64,000 nucleotides of DNA from Segatella hominis. Its GTDB lineage: Bacteria > Bacteroidota > Bacteroidia > Bacteroidales > Bacteroidaceae. The position numbers were made by a program, and so were the translations under genes. Location of the stretch: assembly GCF_004535825.1 (NCBI RefSeq), contig NZ_SGVY01000014.1:1-64000 (forward strand). The letters run 5' to 3'. Below the pieces are notes generated by a model that was given only the letters and a program-made list of their open reading frames with translations, made no database searches and was not told where the DNA came from. Shown in pieces: positions 1 through 6,845 of this stretch. Position 1 is the stretch's first letter. Every line of letters starts with the position of its first letter.

Positions 1-16
1 CGCTTTATGGGGTAAG

Positions 17-98
17 GGGATTTTGTGTCTGCGACATTTCTGTTGTGCAAGAAATATGTACAATAAAATGAATTTTGTCGCTTTGCAAGCAAAATCCC
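17..98. repeat. Nested inverted repeat upstream of fimbrial operon
   Basis: GGGATTTTG (17-25) is matched by CAAAATCCC (90-98), and inside it GCGACA (31-36) is matched by TGTCGC (76-81). The 39 bases between the inner arms are AT-rich. The element ends 39 bases before the first fimbrial start codon. It could fold as the terminator or leader of an RNA, or act as a recombinase or operator site. No good TAnnTTTG promoter was found in 1-137. The role is open. Confidence 0.45.
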
Positions 99-137
99 AC
101 TAAACCCTATAGGTTGCGGATTTGAGGGGTAAAAAAA

Positions 138-1394
138 ATGAATGATATGATAAATTATTTGACAACAAAAAATCGGTTGCTGGTTGCAATACTTGCATTT
201 ATTCTTCCATTTTCTTTTGCGAGAGCAGAAGTAAAAGAAGATGGAAAGACTATTTCGCAAGGCTGGTACGTCGGTATTGAGGGTGGAATGCCTTTCGGTT
301 TCTCTACTTTCTCAAGTTTCGGACATGACAAGACGCACCTCGGTTGGGCTGCTGGCTTATATGGGGGCTATCGTTTTAACTCCATCTTCTCGGCAGAGTT
401 ATCTGCTAAGTATGGAGAGATGAACTTGTCTGCACAAGACTGCTGCGTAGAACGTAACTATTGGTTGGGTAGCGACGGTATGCTTTACAACGCAGGTGTC
501 TTAGGCATGGATAGTTGGGAGTATGCTAATCTGAAAAGCCATGTCAGGATGGGCAGATACGGAGCAAGAGTGAACGTTCATCTCCTTGGGCTGTTCCATA
601 AGACAGCTAACAGCCGATGGGATTTGGCTGTTTCACCTCATATATATATGGTGACAACCAAGGCAGACGTTCAGACTTTGGCAGATGATGCCAAGGTAAT
701 GAAAGGTTCTACCAACTGGCATTTGGGTTATGGTGCAGACTTGCAGGTGGGCTACCAACTGACTTCATGTCTGAAATTGGGCATCTATTCCGGTTTGACT
801 CGTCTTACTGGCGAACGTATGGACGGAATGCCAGAACATCTGCATAAGAACAACTTTGTTTGGGAAAGTGGCGTAAGATTAGGAATTAACCTCTCAAAAA
901 AGAAGAACAAGGTAGCAGAAACTCCATCAGTTCCACAAAAGGAGGTTCTACAACAGGAGGTTCTACAACAGGAGGTTCTACAACAGGAACCAACTTCTTC
1001 GGAGAATGTCAATCAGAAAGAAACAGTGGATAAGGCTGAAACAAAAGTTGTTGAACAAGACATAAAAGAATCTGCAAAGGTGACTTTCCCTGTCATATAT
1101 TTCACCTTCAATAGTATCGACATCCAACAAAATGAAGAGACTAAATTGAATGATATTCTCAAAACATTGAAAGAGAATCCGAACATGAAGGTGACGGTAA
1201 CAGGTTGGTGTGACACAAAAGGCAGCGTGGCTGTCAATAAACGTATATCTCGCCAGCGTGCAGAAACCGTAAAAACTTGGCTTGTGAAGAATGGCATAGA
1301 GGCTAATCGCATTACTGCCATAGGAAATGGTAGCGATGACACCCAAGATGCGGATAAGGCTCGCCGAGTAGAGACTAAAGACAATCATAAGTAA
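138..1394 (+). CDS. OmpA-family outer membrane protein of the fimbrial locus
   Basis: The 418-residue protein has a signal peptide (about residues 10-31), then a beta-barrel-like section rich in alternating aromatic and glycine residues (about 42-253), a Gln/Glu linker and a C-terminal OmpA domain (about 315-412). The OmpA domain shows the expected pattern: a hydrophobic strand, GWCDTKGS near 356 and an NKRISRQRAETV helix that in the family contacts peptidoglycan. Residues 269-283 are three exact EVLQQ repeats. It is the first gene of the fimbrial run, 20 bases before the FimB/Mfa2-like gene. OmpA-like proteins commonly accompany type V pilus genes in Bacteroidales, so a role anchoring the envelope beneath the pilus is inferred. 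The domain assignment is firm; the pilus link rests on position. Confidence 0.85.
   Translation: MNDMINYLTTKNRLLVAILAFILPFSFARAEVKEDGKTISQGWYVGIEGGMPFGFSTFSSFGHDKTHLGWAAGLYGGYRFNSIFSAELSAKYGEMNLSAQDCCVERNYWLGSDGMLYNAGVLGMDSWEYANLKSHVRMGRYGARVNVHLLGLFHKTANSRWDLAVSPHIYMVTTKADVQTLADDAKVMKGSTNWHLGYGADLQVGYQLTSCLKLGIYSGLTRLTGERMDGMPEHLHKNNFVWESGVRLGINLSKKKNKVAETPSVPQKEVLQQEVLQQEVLQQEPTSSENVNQKETVDKAETKVVEQDIKESAKVTFPVIYFTFNSIDIQQNEETKLNDILKTLKENPNMKVTVTGWCDTKGSVAVNKRISRQRAETVKTWLVKNGIEANRITAIGNGSDDTQDADKARRVETKDNHK
942..986 (+). repeat. Three perfect 15-bp tandem repeats in the OmpA linker
   Basis: GAGGTTCTACAACAG occurs three times without a mismatch (942-956, 957-971, 972-986) and encodes EVLQQ x3. 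Identity at synonymous positions implies recent slippage. A change in copy number would keep the frame, so it would alter linker length rather than switch the gene off. Confidence 0.9.
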
Positions 1395-1414
1395 CCCATA
1401 AAACAAGACAGATA

Positions 1415-2329
1415 ATGAAAGCAAAAAGAAGATTTAATATTTGGTTATGGGTGCTGTTATGCGTCCCATGCCTGTTGGCAAGTTGCGACCATAATGTTCA
1501 TGATGGTGAGGAAGAAGGTGGCTTGTCAGTATCGCTCCCTTGGGCAGATGAAGCCGACCAAGGTACGGATGTGAATGACGTGAAACTCTGGATATTCAAT
1601 GCCGATGACGGTTCGCTTGTAGAGGAAAAACATTATGGAAGTGCGCAGGAGGTGGCAAGCCAACGCTTCGCTCTTCCAGTTGGGCATTATCAGATTCTGG
1701 CTGCCACTAACCTTATAGAACCATTCTTTATCGGTGAGGCTACAAGGGCGACCCTCAACATGAACCAACTCATGTTTGGATTGTCCAATCCAAGTGCCTC
1801 TCCCGACCATGCCTATTATGGTGTCACGGACATCGGTATAGACAAATCAAATGTCAACTACATAACAAAAAATGAAATGCGCCATATACTTGCAGAATTG
1901 ACCATCTTCATTGAAGGAGTTCCTGACAATTTTGCAATGATAGGTAAGGTTCTGAATGTGGCAACCGGACTCCTTCCCCTGCAAAGGAATGAGGATGGAA
2001 CATTCGGGACGGCAAGCTATACCAAGGAAGAGTGTGATATACCTTTGAGAATCGCAGTGCCTGGCGAAACTTTAAAAACGGAAACATTACGCTTGATGCC
2101 GACAGCCAACGGTTTACATACCACCAAGTTGTTTATCCAACTGATTTCTCCTGGGGGAGTAGTTAGCAACTACGACATCGAAGCACCCGTCATGAAATCT
2201 GGCGGCAAGTACAAGATTAATTTGGAATTTGAGGAGATGAAACCTTACATGTATCTTACGAGCACGAAGATAGATGATTGGACTGAGGAATGGATTTATC
2301 GTGGTGAAATCCTGAATCCTGAAGATTAA
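1415..2329 (+). CDS. FimB/Mfa2-like fimbrial anchor lipoprotein
   Basis: The 304-residue protein begins with a lipoprotein signal ending in LLASC (lipid-bearing Cys24). The mature start has the FimB/Mfa2-type pattern: a beta strand ending in PW, a DVNDVKLWIF strand with a D-D-G turn, and ALPVGHYQILAATN, the strand and loop usually seen as LPxGxYxxxAWxN. The family caps and anchors type V pili at the outer membrane. Its place before three fimbrillin genes supports that role, since Bacteroidales loci usually put the anchor gene next to the stalk subunit gene. A related family, DUF5119, has a similar opening and cannot be excluded without a profile search. Confidence 0.72.
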   Translation: MKAKRRFNIWLWVLLCVPCLLASCDHNVHDGEEEGGLSVSLPWADEADQGTDVNDVKLWIFNADDGSLVEEKHYGSAQEVASQRFALPVGHYQILAATNLIEPFFIGEATRATLNMNQLMFGLSNPSASPDHAYYGVTDIGIDKSNVNYITKNEMRHILAELTIFIEGVPDNFAMIGKVLNVATGLLPLQRNEDGTFGTASYTKEECDIPLRIAVPGETLKTETLRLMPTANGLHTTKLFIQLISPGGVVSNYDIEAPVMKSGGKYKINLEFEEMKPYMYLTSTKIDDWTEEWIYRGEILNPED

Positions 2330-2391
2330 GCAATCCTCTCATTTAAGCAAGAATCAAAACAAGAATATAAACATAAATATAGTAAAAGACA

Positions 2392-3306
2392 ATGAAAAAG
2401 AAGACTTATCTCTTTGCCCTGATGGCAATGGCTTTGACATTGGGCAGTTGTTCTGACAACGAGAACGGTATCGGAGGCGAGACCTCCAAGTATATCACCG
2501 TTTCAACCAGTATCGGCAATATGACACGTGTTGCCACAGATGAGAAGGGTGGACAAACCTTTGAAGAGGGTGATGAAATCAGTGTATATGCCTGGACTGG
2601 CGATGCAACTGTTGCTCCAGAGACACGCGAGCGTGTGGTGAATAACGCCATCAACAAGTTGACTAACGGTTCATGGGTATCCACTCCACAAATGCTTTGG
2701 AAGAACAACCGTGACAAGCATTATTTCATCGGTGTGTATCCAACTGCAGCAATATCCGACCTTTCTGCCGGAGAATATACATTCGATGTGAACAAGCAAA
2801 CAGAAAGCGACCTCTTGGTGGCAGTCAACAAAGATGGCTTATCCTATAATGTCGATGAACAGCAACCTGTTCCTCTTACCTTTACCCATGTAATGGCAAA
2901 ACTTGTGGTGAACCTTACCTATAAGAACCAGTGGGGAACAGAGGGACCTACCGTAGATAAGGTAGTTGTAGGCAATGCCGCAAAAAAAGCAACCGTCAAT
3001 TATCTGACCAAGGTTGTCACCCCATCTGCTGTAGCAGAAGATAAAGCAGATTTCGACATGCCGGTTTTAACTGCCAACAAGAAATATGCTTCCATCATCA
3101 TCCCGCAGGATGGTGTTCAGAAGATTACCATCACCATTGGCGGCAAGGACTTCATCTACGACAACGGCACACCTTTCAAGTTTGAGAGTGGCAAGATTAC
3201 CACCATCAACCTGGAGGTAGGACGTGACGTCATAAAACTTGGCGATGTAAACATCTCTGACTGGGGTTCTACAGGCGAACCTATCAAGGGTGAGGCTTAC
3301 GATTAA
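2392..3306 (+). CDS. Fimbrillin-family lipoprotein (first of three)
   Basis: The 304-residue protein has a lipoprotein signal with lipobox LGSC (Cys20). MTRVATDE follows, with Arg46 in the position where Arg-specific proteases cut type V pilins to free the acceptor groove. The middle contains motifs typical of fimbrillins: GDEISVYAWTG, MLWKNNRDKHYFIGVYP, LTFTHVMAKLVVNL and YASIIIPQDG. The C terminus carries the usual SDWGSTGEPIKG end, which in this class contributes the donor or adapted strand. It lies 62 bases after the anchor gene and 33 before the next fimbrillin, so co-transcription is likely. Whether it forms the stalk or an accessory subunit cannot be told from sequence alone. Confidence 0.85.
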   Translation: MKKKTYLFALMAMALTLGSCSDNENGIGGETSKYITVSTSIGNMTRVATDEKGGQTFEEGDEISVYAWTGDATVAPETRERVVNNAINKLTNGSWVSTPQMLWKNNRDKHYFIGVYPTAAISDLSAGEYTFDVNKQTESDLLVAVNKDGLSYNVDEQQPVPLTFTHVMAKLVVNLTYKNQWGTEGPTVDKVVVGNAAKKATVNYLTKVVTPSAVAEDKADFDMPVLTANKKYASIIIPQDGVQKITITIGGKDFIYDNGTPFKFESGKITTINLEVGRDVIKLGDVNISDWGSTGEPIKGEAYD

Positions 3307-3339
3307 CTTTCTTAAAATTAAAACATAAAATTCAACAAT

Positions 3340-4329
3340 ATGAAAGCAATTAAAATATTAACAATGGCAGCTTTGGCAACGGCAGTTTTTGCCAGCTGCT
3401 CCAACGATGAGGATTTGGCACAGAGCAATTATCCAATGAACAATGTGGTTAGAATCATGACAAGTGTAGATGGCATGAATACCCGTGCCTCTTACGGAAA
3501 CAGCACCGATAAACTTAATTCGTTTGGCTTCTGCATCAACAATGCAGGTAGTGACAAGTATACCTATGATAATATCAAGGTAACAAAGGAAGGCAACAAT
3601 TGGAATCCTGCTACCCAAATGTTGTGGCAGAATTCAACTACCGCTGTTGACATTCTGGCTTATGCGCCATATCAGGAGACTACCGAAGATGCAACTGGCA
3701 AAGTTAAAGTCTTCGGAAAGACTGATTATGCCTTTTCTGTAAAAGAAGACCAAAGCAATGCTGAAGACTATTCATCCGACCTTATTGTATATAAGCAAAC
3801 GGGATTCACGCCTGGTACGAATTTGAATACCAACCAGGCGGTTAATGTCGCATTCACCCATCTTCTCAGCCAGCTGAATCTCACTATCGAGTTGAGAGAC
3901 CAGTTTAATCAGGATGAAAAAAAGCCTGTTACGTCAGCAACCGTAACTGATGTCAAGGTGGATGGCACCTTTATCCGCAGTAAGGTGAATTTTGCAGCAG
4001 ACCCTATAAGTGTTCAATTTGACGGCATGGCATCAAAAGCCATTACTCCAGAAACTGTAGCATTCACGAAGGCTGATAAAACAACCGACCATGCCACCTT
4101 CAAATATTCTGCCATTGTGATTCCGCAGAGAGTTTACGCAGGACAATTATGTATTAAGTTCAAGGTGGATGGCACTGATTACATCTGGACTGGCACCGAC
4201 AATGCGCTATTTGAATCTGGTAAAAAATATGAGTTGCATCTGTTGGTTGGTAAGGATGTAGTGCAAGGGGGCGTCATAACAGCGAGGCCGTGGGGAGAAG
4301 AAACCATTATCGAAAAAGAGACTGATTAA
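3340..4329 (+). CDS. Fimbrillin-family lipoprotein (second of three)
   Basis: The 329-residue protein has lipobox FASC (Cys20) and an NTRASYG motif with Arg49 as the likely processing site. It shares the family landmarks MLWQNSTTAVDILAYAPY, VNVAFTHLLSQLNLTIEL, SAIVIPQRVYAGQLCIKF and a FESGKKYELHLLVGKD end segment. It closes with ARPWGEETIIEKETD, a variant of the xDWG end seen in its neighbours. It is diverged from the flanking fimbrillins, which suggests a distinct subunit rather than a fresh duplicate. The gap to the next gene is 31 bases. Confidence 0.85.
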   Translation: MKAIKILTMAALATAVFASCSNDEDLAQSNYPMNNVVRIMTSVDGMNTRASYGNSTDKLNSFGFCINNAGSDKYTYDNIKVTKEGNNWNPATQMLWQNSTTAVDILAYAPYQETTEDATGKVKVFGKTDYAFSVKEDQSNAEDYSSDLIVYKQTGFTPGTNLNTNQAVNVAFTHLLSQLNLTIELRDQFNQDEKKPVTSATVTDVKVDGTFIRSKVNFAADPISVQFDGMASKAITPETVAFTKADKTTDHATFKYSAIVIPQRVYAGQLCIKFKVDGTDYIWTGTDNALFESGKKYELHLLVGKDVVQGGVITARPWGEETIIEKETD

Positions 4330-4360
4330 AGAATTGTTTGACATTTAAAATAGACAAGAT

Positions 4361-5863
4361 ATGAAGATTACAAGATATATGGGAGCATTTGCAGTTATAG
4401 CAATGCTTGCCGCTTGCTCTACAGATGACGAGCAGGGCACTAACACTGCTGCCAATGAGGTGAAGATTACTGCCAACGTTGGTGGAAACAGCATTTTTAC
4501 CCGTAGTAATCCATTGGGTACAGAAGCGGAACAACAGAGTTTTAATGAGAACGATGTAATCAGTGTAACGACTGAGGGCAAAACCGTTATTTATAAGAAG
4601 ACGGGCGAGGTATGGGCACCTGCGAATGCTGGTGACTATCTGGTCTGGACGGGTAATGCCCAGGCTTTCGAGGCTTGTTATCCTGAGAAGGCGGATGAAA
4701 GTACCACCAATTCTTTCTCTGTAGGTTATGTCTCAGCAGACCAATCTACAGTTGACAAAATAGAGAAGTCAGATTATATGATAAGCAGAGAAGCTATAGA
4801 AAAGGCATATATACCTTCCGACAGACAGTTGACATTGAACTTTGAACGTCAGACGGCTCGCGTCATTGTCAAAGTAAGCGGGTTTGGAGATGAGTTCAAA
4901 GATCTTAACCCTACGCTTTCTGCCGTAGAAGTTTATTCTAAGCTGAAAGTTCCTGCAGGAGAAAGTGACAGCTACGCAGCCATCAAAACTTATAAAAAAG
5001 AAGAAAGTGGCAACAATGTGTTCTATGCTTTGGTATCTCCTGGAGATGCCAATTCTACAGAGAAATTCCTCAAACTCACTGTGACATACAATGATGGTGA
5101 GGGCAAGGCAACTCAGACTACAAAACTGGATGTAACGGGAATTCCTGCTCTTGACAAAGCTATGAGCTATACCTATGATGTAAAAATAGGTAAGGACAAA
5201 GCTACAATAGGAAATGTAAGTGTTACGGATTGGGGTCCTGGCGATGACATTACTGGTGGCGATGCTGTAACAACTACAGAAAATGCTGTACTAATTATAA
5301 AAAATGCTTTGGCTGCGGGCAAAAAGAACATTGAAATCAAAAATTTGCCTGCAAATGCAGATAAGAGTGTGTTTGATGCTATAAGAGAAGCTCTAAGCAG
5401 TGCAAGTGAAGGCAGTATAGATTTAACTGTTTATGGAGTTGAGGCTTTGCCGTCTAGTGCATTTTTGAATTGTAAACCGCTGAAAGTTATTAACTTGCAA
5501 GATGTAAAGAGTATAGAGTCGGTGGCTTTTCAGGATTGTATTGGTCTTAAAACAATCTATGCTCCGAGAGTTTCATCTATAAGTGACTTTGCCTTTGCCG
5601 ATTGTCCACAACTAAAATCGGTGACATTAGGTAATATTTCCGCTGCAGGTATCCGTATCTTTGATAATGTATATACTGAAGTTGTAGATTTAACTTTGTC
5701 AAAAGATCAAAAGGTTATGACAAAAAAAGATATTGAAGCGTGGCAATCTGATGAATCTAAGAATTATATAAATTCTGAGGATCATAAAAGTGTACAATTT
5801 CTTGGAAAACGTTTCCTATCCATAAAATGTGGAAGTAGAATATATAAATCAACAAATATTTAG
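4361..5863 (+). CDS. Fimbrillin-family protein with C-terminal leucine-rich repeats
   Basis: The 500-residue protein starts as a fimbrillin: lipobox LAAC (Cys19), an FTRSN processing-type motif (Arg48), NENDVISVTT, LNFERQTARVIVKV and a VSVTDWGPGDD end near residue 290-300. Instead of stopping there, it continues for about 200 residues. That tail contains at least three BspA-type (LRR_5) units with the pattern AFxxCxxLKxIxLxxV, for example SAFLNCKPLKVINLQDV, VAFQDCIGLKTIYAPRV and FAFADCPQLKSVTLGNI. BspA-like repeats bind host or matrix proteins in oral Bacteroidales, so a tip or adhesin role is inferred. The tail DNA (from about 5280) is more AT-rich than the front half. It is the last gene of the run and is followed by a strong hairpin. 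Confidence 0.8.
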   Translation: MKITRYMGAFAVIAMLAACSTDDEQGTNTAANEVKITANVGGNSIFTRSNPLGTEAEQQSFNENDVISVTTEGKTVIYKKTGEVWAPANAGDYLVWTGNAQAFEACYPEKADESTTNSFSVGYVSADQSTVDKIEKSDYMISREAIEKAYIPSDRQLTLNFERQTARVIVKVSGFGDEFKDLNPTLSAVEVYSKLKVPAGESDSYAAIKTYKKEESGNNVFYALVSPGDANSTEKFLKLTVTYNDGEGKATQTTKLDVTGIPALDKAMSYTYDVKIGKDKATIGNVSVTDWGPGDDITGGDAVTTTENAVLIIKNALAAGKKNIEIKNLPANADKSVFDAIREALSSASEGSIDLTVYGVEALPSSAFLNCKPLKVINLQDVKSIESVAFQDCIGLKTIYAPRVSSISDFAFADCPQLKSVTLGNISAAGIRIFDNVYTEVVDLTLSKDQKVMTKKDIEAWQSDESKNYINSEDHKSVQFLGKRFLSIKCGSRIYKSTNI

Positions 5864-5884
5864 AAATTAATAACATTAGATAAA

Positions 5885-5951
5885 CTCCTAAGCTGGGCAG
5901 GAGTATTAGGTGCTCAGCAATTATATTTACCCGCACCTCACGGGAAACGAC
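5885..5951. other. Cluster of overlapping short inverted repeats
   Basis: Downstream of the LRR fimbrillin, CTCCT (5885-5889) can pair with AGGAG (5899-5903). GCTGGGC (5892-5898) can pair, with one G-U, with GCTCAGC (5912-5918). AGGTGC (5908-5913) can pair with GCACCT (5933-5938), and CCCG (5930-5933) with CGGG (5940-5943). Several of these exclude each other, so this reads as a structured or switching RNA segment ahead of the strong hairpin at 5952. No coding frame was found. Confidence 0.4.
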
Positions 5952-5993
5952 AAGGGTCTATATGCCACGATGACAAGTGGCGTATAGACCCTT
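5952..5993 (+). terminator. Strong hairpin after the fimbrial genes
   Basis: A 17-base left arm (5952-5968) pairs with 5977-5993, with a single G-U pair, around an 8-base loop. No T-tract follows. It probably ends or protects the 3' end of the fimbrial transcript. Confidence 0.7.
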
Positions 5994-6070
5994 CATCGTA
6001 CCCTGATGTCTGTTTGGTGGATAATATGGCTGTATGGTGGTTTCGTGCTACCTGTTTTCATGGTTTGAAG

Positions 6071-6078
6071 TACCTTTG
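6071..6078 (+). promoter_or_regulatory. -7 box before the LytTR-like gene
   Basis: TACCTTTG fits the Bacteroidetes TAnnTTTG -7 element and lies 34 bases before the ATG at 6113. No clear TTG at the proper distance upstream. It supports the shorter start for the gene. Confidence 0.45.
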
Positions 6079-6112
6079 CGTTAATCGTGAGGTGCTCAAA
6101 CAAAATTATATT

Positions 6113-6421
6113 ATGAGAACAGAAATGAAAGCATCAAACGAGTGTTTGTACCCTACCGATGTATTCTTGGTTAGTTGTGGTATGGGATGCAAGCGCATCA
6201 CCGTCACTGACATTGCTTATATTGAGGCAATGAAGGACAACTGTGTTATTCACATGATTGACGGCAAGTGTTATACTCAATCTTGTCCTATGGGAGACAT
6301 TGAGCCAGAGTTGAATCTCATAGTTTTGGAAAGTATAATGAACTTACATCTGGATATTTTTCCATTGAAGGATCTACACAAAGCCACAAACTTACTCTTG
6401 GATCATAGTATTTCACTTTGA
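6113..6421 (+). CDS. Short LytTR-like DNA-binding domain protein
   Basis: The 102-residue protein carries the core of a LytTR DNA-binding domain: ITVTDIAYIEAMKDNCVIHMIDGKCYTQSCPMGDIEPEL matches in outline the family pattern of I-x-DI-x-YIEA, a strand reading VxxxxxDGKxYT, then a helix. The second half of a normal domain, with FxRVHRSxxVN-type residues, is not recognisable. There is no receiver or membrane domain. An in-frame ATG at 6014 exists, but the -7 box at 6071 lies inside that extension, so 6113 is preferred. It follows the fimbrial operon and could be a local regulator, or a decayed remnant of a larger one. Confidence 0.55.
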   Translation: MRTEMKASNECLYPTDVFLVSCGMGCKRITVTDIAYIEAMKDNCVIHMIDGKCYTQSCPMGDIEPELNLIVLESIMNLHLDIFPLKDLHKATNLLLDHSISL

Positions 6422-6494
6422 CAGCAGCTTTAAGCTGTGCAATGTGGAAGCGTTTCTTTAGGTATAAAATAGTATGCCATTGTAAAAGTTTTTA

Positions 6495-6502
6495 TACTTT
6501 TG
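6495..6502 (+). promoter_or_regulatory. -7-like box in the 6422-6845 intergenic region
   Basis: TACTTTTG matches TAnnTTTG. It forms one arm of a short inverted repeat (TTGTAAAAG at 6480-6488 against CTTTTGCAA at 6497-6505, one mismatch). The nearest TTG is only 12 bases upstream, shorter than usual. A 42-codon reading frame begins 16 bases downstream. Confidence 0.35.
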
Positions 6503-6517
6503 CAATAGCATAGTTTA

Positions 6518-6646
6518 ATGATACAAAATAATGATGAAACAAACTTTTATACTTCTGTTCTCCTGTTGGTGGCAAGAGTTTGCAGTCTTGAGGTGGAGTG
6601 TAATTTACTGATTTCCAGTAATATAGATGATAGAAAATCTGCATGA
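6518..6646 (+). CDS. Possible 42-residue peptide
   Basis: An ATG at 6518 opens a 42-codon frame ending in TGA at 6644-6646, directly against the palindrome array. The product has a hydrophobic middle (SVLLLVARVC) and a charged end (NIDDRKSA). No family is recognised. Its only support is the -7-like box at 6495; it may be chance. Confidence 0.2.
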   Translation: MIQNNDETNFYTSVLLLVARVCSLEVECNLLISSNIDDRKSA

Positions 6647-6648
6647 CC

Positions 6649-6758
6649 TAACGAAGCGCTTCATTAAGGTCTAATGATGCGCTTCATTAACACTTAACGA
6701 TGCGCATCATTAACACCTAACGATGCGCATCATTAGACCTTAATAAAGCGCATCGTTA
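6649..6758. repeat. Array of five palindromic 18-mers, 23-bp period
   Basis: Five units begin at 6649, 6672, 6695, 6718 and 6741. Units 3 and 4 are identical (TAACGATGCGCATCATTA); the others differ by a few bases. Each is a near-palindrome around GCGC. Spacers are exactly 5 bases: AGGTC, ACACT, ACACC, GACCT. The first unit extends to a 27-base palindrome with GACCT and AGGTC at its ends. The array sits between the convergent LytTR-like and DUF58 genes, so it may also terminate transcription from either side. The rest of 6422-6845 is AT-rich and shows only the weak signals listed at 6495 and 6518. Confidence 0.85.
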
Positions 6759-6845
6759 GAGTTCGTACTTGCACTTCTTTAGAGGAAATGGAACTTAAAT
6801 ATATATTTGTTAATAAAAATATCAAATTCTTAAATCATTTTCATA

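Noticed and set aside
6014-6112. N-terminal extension of the LytTR-like protein
   Set aside because: A TAnnTTTG box lies within it at 6071 and the extension shows no family likeness.
6649-6758. CRISPR array
   Set aside because: Repeats are palindromic 18-mers and spacers are only 5 bases; no cas genes are present.
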